In this document: piece after piece, positions 1 through 5,242 of the stretch
Numbering within the stretch: position 1 is the first letter of the stretch
Layout of the letters: each line of letters starts with the position of its first letter
NCBI GenBank assembly: GCA_900321905.1
Contig: ONXZ01000050.1
Location: 1 to 8,063, forward strand
DNA length: 8,063 nucleotides
Reading direction: 5' to 3'
DNA from: an uncultured Eubacteriales bacterium
GTDB lineage: Bacteria; Bacillota; Clostridia; Oscillospirales; Acutalibacteraceae
Notes under the pieces: generated by a model
What the model was told of the DNA's origin: nothing
What the model saw: only the letters and a program-made list of their open reading frames with translations
The model's database searches: none
Translations under genes and position numbers: made by a program

Positions 1-588
1 GCATTTCTTGCAGGCCTTATGATTGTGCCTGCCGTGTTTGTGTTCTCGGGCGGCGACAAGGAAGCGCTCGGCACAGGTCCGTCGCTTATGTTTGTAACCC
101 TGCCAAAGGTATTTAACGATATGCCTGCAGGCGGCCTGATTGGCACGCTGTTCTTTGTGCTTGTTTTGTTTGCAGCAATCACAAGTTCCGTGTCTATTAT
201 GGAAGCGATTGTGTCAGGTATGATTGACGAGTTTAAGATGAAACGCGGTACAGCAACCGCGGTAGTTGCTGTGTTCGGCATTGTTGTAGGTATCGCTTGC
301 TCGCTCGGTTTCGGTATCTGGAGCGACTTCACAATTTTCGGCTTCTCAATTCTCGACTTCCTCGATTTCGTTTCAAACAGCATTCTGCTTCCGCTTGTCG
401 GTATGCTCACCTGTATTGTTGTCGGCTTTGTTATCAAGCCTGACGCAATTATCAGCGAGGTTGAACTCAACGGCGAATTTAAGATGAAACATTTTTACAC
501 CGCAATGGTTAAATGGGTTGCGCCGATATTCATTTTTGCAATCCTTGTTTCAAGTATTCTGCAGGGTATCGGAGTTATTAACATTTAA
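1..588 (+). CDS. Sodium-dependent transporter, NSS/SNF family, C-terminal part (5' truncated by window)
   Basis: The reading frame is open from base 1, so the gene begins outside the window; 195 residues remain, ending at TAA 586-588. The family imports amino acids or related small molecules by sodium symport across the cytoplasmic membrane. Visible are the end of TM7 (about residues 1-16), TM8 (about 44-72), TM9 (about 84-104), TM10 (about 118-146) and TM11 (about 168-190). The TM8 motif AAITSSVSIME matches the stretch that in LeuT supplies Na2 ligands (Ala351, Thr354, Ser355); here these would be Ala58, Thr61 and Ser62 of the fragment. The protein stops soon after TM11, which fits the 11-TM bacterial NSS form (MhsT-like) rather than the 12-TM LeuT form. 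The substrate cannot be told because TM1, TM3 and TM6 are missing. A strong terminator follows at once. Confidence 0.92.
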   Translation, partial: AFLAGLMIVPAVFVFSGGDKEALGTGPSLMFVTLPKVFNDMPAGGLIGTLFFVLVLFAAITSSVSIMEAIVSGMIDEFKMKRGTATAVVAVFGIVVGIACSLGFGIWSDFTIFGFSILDFLDFVSNSILLPLVGMLTCIVVGFVIKPDAIISEVELNGEFKMKHFYTAMVKWVAPIFIFAILVSSILQGIGVINI

Positions 589-591
589 AAT

Positions 592-628
592 AAAAATTAA
601 CCTCGACAAAAGTCGGGGTTTAATTTTT
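592..628 (+). terminator. Intrinsic terminator after the NSS transporter (probably bidirectional)
   Basis: The stem CCTCGAC (601-607) pairs with GTCGGGG (612-618), with one G-U pair and an AAAA loop. It is extended by an A/T stem: AAAAATTAA on the left pairs with TTTAATTTTT on the right, with one bulged T. The right arm ends in a T-run (624-628), and the left arm begins with an A-run, so it can also work on the opposite strand. It separates the transporter from the hydrolase gene. Confidence 0.88.
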
Positions 629-662
629 GCCCATAATATGATACAATATAAGTGGTGATAAA

Positions 663-1469
663 ATGGAAAAATATGAAATTGTGTCAGTTACAACTGATAC
701 AAATAAAATTGATTACATAAAATTTGGCAGCGGCAGCCGGGCGTTTGTCATAATACCCGGACTTTCGCTCAAGAGCGTTATCCTCTCCGCAAATGCTGTT
801 GTTAGCGCATACAGCGAGTTTGCAAAGCATTACACCTGTTATCTGTTTGACAGACCTCAGACTATGCAAATGGGTGTTACTTTATTTGATATTGCCGAGG
901 AAACCGCAAAGGCGATGAGCGCACTTGACATTGTCGGTGCTGACCTTTTCGGCACTTCGCAGGGCGGTATGATTGCACAGTTAATCGCAGCACGTAACCC
1001 TGAACTTGTGCGTAAACTTGTACTCGGCTCAAGCGCCGCAAGAATTCATCCTGCAGCGGCAGAAACTATTGATACCTGGTGCTGCCTTGCGGATTTAGGC
1101 AGGGTAGAGGAGCTGTGCCGCGATTTTATTGTGCGTATGTATACAAAGGATTTTGCCGATAAGTACGGCGATATGCTTGTTAAAATGCTCAGCGACTGCA
1201 CTGAAGAGGAATTAAACCGCTTTTTAATCTCAGCACACGCTATGGATAACCTTAACATAACAGGGGAGATAAAAAACATTAAATGCCCTGTGCTTGTGCT
1301 TGGTGCAGACAACGACCATGTTCTCTCGGCTGACGCGTCACGCGAGATTGCGCTGATACTCGGCTGTGATATTTACTTGTACAGCGATCCATACGGCCAC
1401 GCTGTGTACGACGAAGCGCCTGACTACAAGCAGCGGCTTCTCGATTTTTACAGCAAAGAAGGTTTTTGA
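663..1469 (+). CDS. Alpha/beta hydrolase fold protein
   Basis: A 268-residue single-domain cytoplasmic alpha/beta hydrolase with no signal peptide. The nucleophile elbow G-T-S-Q-G (97-101) places the catalytic Ser at 99. The oxyanion-hole strand is IIPGLS (30-35), where many relatives have HG. The acid is probably Asp216 or Asp218 in GADNDH (214-219); the usual G-x-x-D position holds Asn217. The base is His246 in the PYGHAVYDE segment. Length and layout fit esterase/lipase, BioH- or RsbQ-like enzymes, but the substrate cannot be inferred. The ATG at 663 follows a weak AGTGGTG binding site. A possible -10 TACAAT lies at 642-647 with only a poor -35 (TTTAAT, 619-624). The stop is 1 nt before the next gene's ATG, so the two are probably co-transcribed. 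Confidence 0.88.
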   Translation: MEKYEIVSVTTDTNKIDYIKFGSGSRAFVIIPGLSLKSVILSANAVVSAYSEFAKHYTCYLFDRPQTMQMGVTLFDIAEETAKAMSALDIVGADLFGTSQGGMIAQLIAARNPELVRKLVLGSSAARIHPAAAETIDTWCCLADLGRVEELCRDFIVRMYTKDFADKYGDMLVKMLSDCTEEELNRFLISAHAMDNLNITGEIKNIKCPVLVLGADNDHVLSADASREIALILGCDIYLYSDPYGHAVYDEAPDYKQRLLDFYSKEGF

Positions 1470-1470
1470 T

Positions 1471-2556
1471 ATGAAAAGATTTATTTCTGTTTTACTTGCT
1501 TTGATAATGATAATCGGCAGCTTTTCCGTATGCCGGTTGACTGCGTTTGCTTCTGCAAAAAAGGACGCGCCGCTTCGCGATATAGGCGACAAGTTTACGC
1601 TCAGCCTCAGCGTAACTAAAAAGCGAAATGTTTCAACTGACTGGAAGCACGCTTACTACGCAAAAATCAAGCCTGAAAAAGACTGCGACTATGAGTTTGC
1701 GACATCGGGTCTTGAAATCTACGATTTTGTGTTTTACAAGGCACTTATTGTTGACGCTAACGATAACGTGGTATCATATGCTTACGCCCTTGGCGAGGAC
1801 TCGTATTGCATTGACCTTGTCGGTCATCTTAAAGGCGGACACACCTACTACTATCTTGTGCAGTATTATAATGATAATAACGAGGCTCATTCCGTCAAAC
1901 TGACTGTGAAGATTAAAAAACACAAGCACAAAATGATAAATACAGACACCGCAACGCCTGACGCCGAGCATATGATTGACGCCGTTGACAAAAACGGCAA
2001 GGGCATTGATATGTGCAAAATTCAGGGTTGTACGGACAGCGGCGTCAGCGCGTATTATAAAATTTACACCGCCGAGCCTGTCCATAAGCGTATGACTTAT
2101 AACGGCAAGGCGAGGGAACCGTCACTTCGTTTCAGGGATATGCGCGGCAAGGTGTTCACACCGAATTTTACATACAAATGCAGGTACACAGACAACGTGC
2201 GTGTAGGTACTGCCAAAATCGACTATGTAATTGACGGATTGTGGAACACGCTCAAGTTTCAGATTGTGCCAAAGGGTACTGAAATTACAAAGGTTACACC
2301 GCGTAGCCGCGGCTTTAAAATCAAATGGAAAAAGCAGCAAAAGCAGACTTCGGGTTATCAGGTCCAGTATTCAAAATACAAAAACTTCAAGTCGCCATTT
2401 AAACAAACTGTAAAGGGCAACAAAAAGACTTCGTTTACAGCAAAGAACCTTCGCAGCCACCGAAAGTACTATATAAAAATCAGAACATATAAAACGGTTA
2501 AAGGCAAAAAATACTATTCAAAATGGAGCGAAGTGAAAACAGTCAAAGCAAATTGA
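1471..2556 (+). CDS. Secreted protein with Ig-like domain and C-terminal fibronectin type III domain
   Basis: A 361-residue exported protein. The ATG at 1471 is preferred over an in-frame upstream ATG at 1366 because it has AGAAGG at 1457-1462 and opens directly into a signal peptide: MKR, a hydrophobic core (4-20), and an AFASA/K cleavage site near 29/30. Residues about 35-150 form a beta-rich region of unknown family. Residues 151-200 hold a His/Lys-rich start and a CKIQGC pair (Cys182, Cys187). About 208-268 is an Ig/MBG-like segment beginning TYNGKAREPSL. About 270-361 is an Fn3 domain (ITKVTPRSRGFKIKWKK, then GYQVQYSK and YYIKIRTYK). The linker-Ig-Fn3 tail recurs in surface or secreted proteins of gut Ruminococcus/Eubacterium relatives, from general knowledge. 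No LPxTG or dockerin is seen. The C-terminal third is very basic. The role is probably extracellular adhesion or matrix binding. Confidence 0.85.
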   Translation: MKRFISVLLALIMIIGSFSVCRLTAFASAKKDAPLRDIGDKFTLSLSVTKKRNVSTDWKHAYYAKIKPEKDCDYEFATSGLEIYDFVFYKALIVDANDNVVSYAYALGEDSYCIDLVGHLKGGHTYYYLVQYYNDNNEAHSVKLTVKIKKHKHKMINTDTATPDAEHMIDAVDKNGKGIDMCKIQGCTDSGVSAYYKIYTAEPVHKRMTYNGKAREPSLRFRDMRGKVFTPNFTYKCRYTDNVRVGTAKIDYVIDGLWNTLKFQIVPKGTEITKVTPRSRGFKIKWKKQQKQTSGYQVQYSKYKNFKSPFKQTVKGNKKTSFTAKNLRSHRKYYIKIRTYKTVKGKKYYSKWSEVKTVKAN

Positions 2557-2573
2557 TGTAAAGTAATATACAG

Positions 2574-2613
2574 ATATAAAAAAGGACGTCACGGGGTGTA
2601 CGTCATAAAGAAG
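2574..2613 (+). repeat. 40-bp hairpin repeat element, copy 1
   Basis: It runs from ATATAAAAAAGGACGTC (2574-2590) through a G-rich centre with GGGG (2593-2596) to CGTCATAAAGAAG (2601-2613). The same element occurs on the other strand at 4949-4988 with the two ends nearly identical (one A fewer in the A-run) and the differences concentrated in the centre. Internal GACGT (2585-2589) and ACGTC (2600-2604) can pair. It begins 17 nt after the stop codon of the Fn3 gene and is followed by a terminator. Confidence 0.8.
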
Positions 2614-2639
2614 GTTAGGTTTTAAACAGTTATTTATAA

Positions 2640-2666
2640 GGCGAGGGTATACCCCTCGTCTTTTTT
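2640..2666 (+). terminator. Intrinsic terminator of the hydrolase/Fn3 operon
   Basis: The stem GGCGAGGG (2640-2647) pairs with CCCTCGTC (2653-2660), with one G-U pair and a loop of TATAC. Six T follow (2661-2666). It lies 84 nt after the Fn3 gene stop, with the hairpin repeat in between. Confidence 0.9.
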
Positions 2667-2809
2667 CCGTCTTTGACAGAAAACTTTAAATGGTGAAATG
2701 TACGAATAAGAAAAACTGAACGGACGAAATGAAAATAATAAAAGTGTTGACCAATACTTTTTTACCGAAAAACGCCTTATAAATCGCAGAATGATTATTT
2801 CTATGATAT

Positions 2810-2838
2810 TTGCATTATGTGATTGTATATGGTAAAAT
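2810..2838 (+). promoter_or_regulatory. Sigma-A promoter for the HIT-HAD pair
   Basis: TTGCAT (2810-2815), a 17-nt spacer and TAAAAT (2833-2838), with TGG directly before the -10 (extended -10). Transcription should start near 2845. This start site would leave the GTG at 2858 with almost no leader and no binding site, which supports the ATG at 2891. Confidence 0.75.
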
Positions 2839-2890
2839 TACGTTATAAATATCTACGGTGAAAATTGTAAGATTTATAGGCGGTTATAAA

Positions 2891-3355
2891 ATGAATAATA
2901 ATTGTATATGGTGTAACATAACAGAAAGCGAGAAGAAATATCTTCTTGTTAATAGCAGATATTGGAATGTGTTCTTGGCTGACAAGCAGGATTATATTGG
3001 AAGATGTATTCTTGTATTGAAAAGACATTGTGAATCACTGGCACAACTTAATGGCGAAGAATGGGCAGAATTGAAATCACTGGTTGAAAAGCTCGAAGTT
3101 GTAATAACTAAATCACTTGGGGCAAATATGTTTAATTGGAGTTGCTTGATGAATGATTTTTACAAGTCAGAAACTCCAAATCCACATTTACATATTCATG
3201 TCAGACCAAGATATAATTCACCAATCACTATAAACGGAAAGACATATAACGATGAAGAGTATGCTCACCACTATGATAACCATAAACAAAACAAACTGAC
3301 AGAATCAGAAAAGGAAACGATTTATAATCTAATTAAGGAAGTATTAGATGTATAA
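2891..3355 (+). CDS. HIT family hydrolase (nucleotide hydrolase/transferase)
   Basis: A 154-residue protein carrying the histidine triad H-L-H-I-H-V (His99, His101, His103) in NPHLHIHVRPR. In the HIT superfamily the middle or last His attacks the alpha-phosphate of a nucleotide such as Ap4A, AMP-NH2 or adenylylated substrates. A Cys5-x-x-Cys8 pair near the start resembles the N-terminal Cys motifs of some zinc-containing HIT proteins. The ATG at 2891 is chosen for AGGCGG at 2878-2883, 7 nt upstream; an in-frame GTG at 2858 lacks a binding site. Its end overlaps the HAD gene by 8 nt, so the two are translationally coupled. All five Arg codons are AGA, unlike the CGC/CGT-rich flanking genes, and the DNA looks AT-richer, which suggests import. 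The exact substrate is unknown. Confidence 0.88.
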   Translation: MNNNCIWCNITESEKKYLLVNSRYWNVFLADKQDYIGRCILVLKRHCESLAQLNGEEWAELKSLVEKLEVVITKSLGANMFNWSCLMNDFYKSETPNPHLHIHVRPRYNSPITINGKTYNDEEYAHHYDNHKQNKLTESEKETIYNLIKEVLDV

Positions 3356-3953
3356 CAAAAAATGGATATTCTTTGATATTGGCTCTACTCTTGTGGACGA
3401 AAGCGAATGCTATGAAATTCGTTACAAAGAAACAACGGATAACACGGATGTTACCTATCAGGAATTCAAAGACAAAGTAATAGAGTTCGCAGCAACATCT
3501 GATAATCCTTATAAAGAGGCATTACAATTCTTCAGTTTGCAGAAAACGAAATGGTACAGGGAGTTTGAAAAGCCGTATCCGTTTACAGAAAAGGTTTTAG
3601 AGGAACTATCCAAAAGGTACAAGCTGGGCATTATCGCAAATCAGTCCGTAGGCAGTGAACAGAGATTAACCGATTGGGATATTGGCAAATACTTTGATTT
3701 GGTAATTGCTTCCGCTGAGGAAGGTGTAGAAAAACCGAATCCGGAAATATTCAGAATTGCTCTTGAACGTGCAAACTGTCTGCCCGAAAACGCTGTAATG
3801 GTTGGTGACAGGATAGACAACGATATACTTCCTGCCAAAAAACTCGGATTGAAAACCATTTGGGTAAAGCAGGGCTTTGCAAAGCACCAACCTGAATCAG
3901 ATGTACCGGATTATACAATACAGACGCTTGAGGAAATATTAGAACTATTATAA
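3348..3953 (+). CDS. HAD superfamily hydrolase (HAD-IA type phosphatase-like)
   Basis: A 201-residue haloacid-dehalogenase fold protein. Motif I is FFDIGSTL with nucleophile Asp10; the usual second Asp (D+2) is Gly12, a variant seen in a subset of HAD proteins that may weaken or alter phosphatase chemistry. Motif II is GIIANQS (94-100, Ser100), motif III is Lys129 in EKPNPEIF, and motif IV is GDRIDND (153-159), so metal binding by Asp154 and Asp158/159-type acids is retained. Residues about 20-75 form the alpha-helical C1 cap. Start ATG 3348 has AAGGAAG at 3335-3341, 6 nt upstream, and overlaps the HIT stop. Five of seven Arg codons are AGA/AGG. The likely role is hydrolysis of a small phosphorylated metabolite, possibly a product of the HIT enzyme; that link is inference. 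Confidence 0.88.
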   Translation: MYNKKWIFFDIGSTLVDESECYEIRYKETTDNTDVTYQEFKDKVIEFAATSDNPYKEALQFFSLQKTKWYREFEKPYPFTEKVLEELSKRYKLGIIANQSVGSEQRLTDWDIGKYFDLVIASAEEGVEKPNPEIFRIALERANCLPENAVMVGDRIDNDILPAKKLGLKTIWVKQGFAKHQPESDVPDYTIQTLEEILELL

Positions 3954-3956
3954 AAC

Positions 3957-3992
3957 AAATGCAGCCTTCGGTTAATCCGAAGGCTGTTGCTT
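3957..3992. terminator. Bidirectional terminator between convergent HAD and Fic genes
   Basis: A perfect 10-bp stem, CAGCCTTCGG (3962-3971) with CCGAAGGCTG (3977-3986), around a TTAAT loop. The right side continues into a T-rich stretch (TTGCTTATTT). On the - strand the stem is followed by ATTTGTTTT, which makes it the stronger terminator for the fic operon. It sits 8 nt after the HAD stop and 4 nt from the fic stop. Confidence 0.88.
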
Positions 3993-4584
3993 ATTTCTTA
4001 CTCGTTATTCTTTCAAACATTGCGTTTATTTTATCGTAATCACGAGCGAAGGATTCAGCGCTGGCGATTATCATTTCATCGGCGGTAACGTCCGAAAAGT
4101 CCACCTTGTATCCGGCGTGGTCTGCGAGATACTCAATAAATAATCTTTGCGCTCTGCCATTGCCTTCACGGAACGGATGAAGAACATTGATTTCGCTCAG
4201 GTAATACGCAAGGCGGTGAGCAATATTCCCGTCATAATCAATCAGATAATTATCAGCTTTGAGCTTCGAGAAGATGTGCGCCGCATACGTCTCAATATGC
4301 TGACTCAGGCAAAACTGATTACCCTTTGAGATATTGACATGACGTGCTTCGCCTGCCCAGGTATAAATATCTTCAAAGACAAATTTGTGAATTCTTTTAA
4401 AGTGTTCAAAATCAAAATTACCCTTAATCGGCTCCGCCTTTGCCATCGCTATTTTCAGCGAGGTAATTTCTCTTTCGGCGGTAACGAGTTCGTCGTGATT
4501 TTTGATACCGAGCTTGTTAATCAGTACATTGGAATCAGGATAACAGTATTCTTTATCCCATTCGTATTCGTAACTATATCCCAT
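3991..4584 (-). CDS. fic: Fic family protein AMP-transferase (class I Fic toxin)
   Basis: A 197-residue Fic-domain protein. The complete catalytic loop HPFREGNGRAQR spans 136-147, with catalytic His136 and the GNGR segment that holds ATP phosphates and magnesium. Upstream, KGNQFCLSQHIETY (about 87-100) fits the target-binding flap, and IYTWAGEAR (73-81) is the usual helix before it. Fic enzymes transfer AMP to a hydroxyl of a target protein; relatives of the VbhT/FicT kind modify DNA gyrase and topoisomerase IV. No inhibitory S/T-x-x-x-E-G/N helix is found in this protein, so it is class I, with the inhibitor supplied by the separate small gene just upstream. Start ATG (4584-4582) has AGGTGAG at 4588-4594, overlapping the antitoxin stop; 8 nt separate the two genes. 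The toxin appears intact. Confidence 0.94.
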   Translation of the reverse strand: MGYSYEYEWDKEYCYPDSNVLINKLGIKNHDELVTAEREITSLKIAMAKAEPIKGNFDFEHFKRIHKFVFEDIYTWAGEARHVNISKGNQFCLSQHIETYAAHIFSKLKADNYLIDYDGNIAHRLAYYLSEINVLHPFREGNGRAQRLFIEYLADHAGYKVDFSDVTADEMIIASAESFARDYDKINAMFERITSKK

Positions 4585-4592
4585 AAACTCAC

Positions 4593-4754
4593 CTATGCGG
4601 AATGCTTGAGTATCAGTTCGCGCAGAATCTTCTGAAACTGCTCTTTGTTTGAAAGGGAAATGCGGATGCGTTCCTTGTCTGCATCGGTAAGCGGCATTCC
4701 CTCAATCGCCATTGAGCCGTTCACTTCATTTACAATTTTATCTATCTCACTCAT
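4593..4754 (-). CDS. VbhA-like Fic antitoxin (class I, 53 aa)
   Basis: A 53-residue protein encoded directly before fic. Near the N-terminus is S14-M-A-I-E18-G19, an exact match to the inhibitory [S/T]-x-x-x-E-[G/N] motif; the Glu blocks the ATP gamma-phosphate site of Fic by pairing with the second Arg of its active loop. The flanking NGSMAIEGMPLTDADKERI resembles VbhA-domain antitoxins. The start is ATG 4754-4752, with AAAGGAGA at 4761-4768. A longer reading frame reaching 4796 would start inside the -10 region of the promoter and is rejected. The rest (residues 20-53) is a charged helical tail. No DNA-binding motif is obvious, although the promoter has a dyad. Confidence 0.9.
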   Translation of the reverse strand: MSEIDKIVNEVNGSMAIEGMPLTDADKERIRISLSNKEQFQKILRELILKHSA

Positions 4755-4770
4755 ACGCTTTCTCCTTTCG

Positions 4771-4806
4771 ATTAGTATACCTATATTATACCACATAGGC
4801 GCTAAT
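4771..4806. promoter_or_regulatory. Nested dyad over the fic operon promoter, possible operator
   Basis: Two inverted pairs share nearly the same centre: ATTAG (4771-4775) with CTAAT (4802-4806), and CCTAT (4780-4784) with ATAGG (4795-4799). The 10-nt core between the inner arms (4785-4794) contains the -10 box of the antitoxin promoter. This is where a repressor could sit, as in self-regulated toxin-antitoxin operons. The spacing is slightly asymmetric (4 nt versus 2 nt between arms), so chance remains possible in AT-rich DNA. Confidence 0.4.
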
Positions 4807-4813
4807 ATTTCAA
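4785..4813 (-). promoter_or_regulatory. Sigma-A promoter of the antitoxin-fic operon
   Basis: Read on the - strand: TTGAAA (4813-4808), a 17-nt spacer and TATAAT (4790-4785), with TGG directly before the -10. This is close to ideal. Transcription would start near 4778, giving a leader of about 24 nt that contains the antitoxin ribosome binding site. Confidence 0.85.
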
Positions 4814-4837
4814 TAAATATAATTGCTTCATTCTATA

Positions 4838-4876
4838 GAAAAAACGTCATTTTTGATATAAGATGTCAAAAGTGAC
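4838..4876 (-). terminator. Possible second terminator or dyad, downstream of the coat-protein operon
   Basis: GTCATTTTTGA (4846-4856) and TCAAAAGTGAC (4866-4876) form an 11-bp inverted repeat with one G-U or A-C position and a 9-nt loop. Read on the - strand the stem is followed by GTTTTTTC, as in an intrinsic terminator, though the stem is AT-rich. It would back up the terminator at 4905-4944. It could instead be a protein binding site upstream of the fic promoter. Confidence 0.4.
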
Positions 4877-4904
4877 ATTGCGTTATTCTTGACAAGAGTT
4901 ACAG

Positions 4905-4944
4905 AAAAACAGACCGAAAGATAATAATTTTTCTTTCAGTCTGT
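4905..4944 (-). terminator. Intrinsic terminator of the CotF-like operon
   Basis: On the - strand ACAGACTGAAAG (4944-4933) pairs along 12 positions with CTTTCGGTCTGT (4920-4909), with one wobble, around an AT-rich 12-nt loop; TTTT follows (4908-4905). It lies just past the second copy of the hairpin repeat. Confidence 0.78.
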
Positions 4945-4948
4945 AAAA

Positions 4949-4988
4949 CTTCTTTATGACGGGCGCCCCACAGACGTCCTTTTTATAT
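4949..4988 (-). repeat. 40-bp hairpin repeat element, copy 2 (inverted)
   Basis: Read on the - strand it starts ATATAAAAAGGACGTC (4988-4973), has GGGG in the centre and ends CGTCATAAAGAAG (4961-4949). It matches copy 1 (2574-2613), with nearly all differences in the 10-11 nt centre. GACG and CGTC arms are kept. It starts 2 nt after the stop codon of the CotF-like gene and is followed by a terminator, the same arrangement as copy 1. Confidence 0.8.
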
Positions 4989-4990
4989 GC

Positions 4991-5233
4991 TTATTGTGTA
5001 AATTTCTGTTTGAGTGTGTCAATCTGTGTTTGCTGTGCCTGCTCAGTCTGATACCAGCCTTTTGACTCCATTTTTTTATAGATGTCGTCCTGCATGGTCA
5101 GCGAACTGTTCAGCGCTGTCTTGAACACCTGATTAATGTTCTGGCTTGAACTCTCAATTGTGCCGTGCATATAGAGGTCGCAGGCGCCTTTTTCAAGCAG
5201 CAAAATATCCTGCATTAAGTTTCTGTCGTTCAT
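4991..5233 (-). CDS. Spore coat protein, CotF-like (ferritin-like helical)
   Basis: An 80-residue helical protein resembling the Coat F domain family. Typical features are QDILLLEKGACDLYMHGTIE (8-27), then NINQVFKTALNSSLTMQDDIYKKM (about 32-55) and KGWY (58-61), a tail common in small clostridial coat proteins. CotF-type proteins are associated with the spore coat in Bacillus and Clostridium; the exact job of the short clostridial forms is not settled. Start ATG (5233-5231) is preceded by AAGGAGA (5244-5238), which overlaps the stop of the upstream 58-aa gene; 9 nt separate the genes, so they form an operon. The stop is followed after 2 nt by the hairpin repeat and then by a terminator. The gene suggests a spore-forming lineage. 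Confidence 0.82.
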   Translation of the reverse strand: MNDRNLMQDILLLEKGACDLYMHGTIESSSQNINQVFKTALNSSLTMQDDIYKKMESKGWYQTEQAQQTQIDTLKQKFTQ

Positions 5234-5242
5234 AATTTCTCC

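Larger units (their letters stand above)
2557..2890. other. Long intergenic region: repeat element, terminator, AT-rich hairpin, promoter
   Basis: No convincing gene lies here. In order it holds the 40-bp hairpin repeat (2574-2613), an intrinsic terminator (2640-2666), an AT-rich stretch, a weak hairpin and the HIT-gene promoter. The weak hairpin pairs AAAAGTGTT (2740-2748) with AATACTTTT (2753-2761) around GACC and is followed by two more T, so it may be a second weak terminator. The promoter at 2810-2838 gives the HIT gene a leader of roughly 45 nt. Two other TTGAC-like hexamers (2673, 2747) have no acceptable -10 at the right distance. Confidence 0.7.

Noticed and set aside
1366..1470. Upstream in-frame ATG extending the Fn3 protein by 35 residues
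   Set aside because: It lies wholly inside the hydrolase gene, has no binding site and would bury the signal peptide; ATG 1471 has AGAAGG and starts the signal peptide.
1338..2085. Several - strand open frames opposite the hydrolase and Fn3 genes
   Set aside because: They are antisense shadows with low-complexity products and no start signals.
2858..2890. GTG start for the HIT gene
   Set aside because: No ribosome binding site and only about 13 nt from the predicted transcription start; ATG 2891 has AGGCGG at proper spacing.
4755..4796. Longer antitoxin start at 4796
   Set aside because: It would begin within the promoter's -10 region and lacks a binding site; ATG 4754 has AAAGGAGA.
2560..4995. 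Target-site duplication flanking the inverted repeats
   Set aside because: The bases just outside the two copies do not match beyond chance, so transposition is not directly supported.
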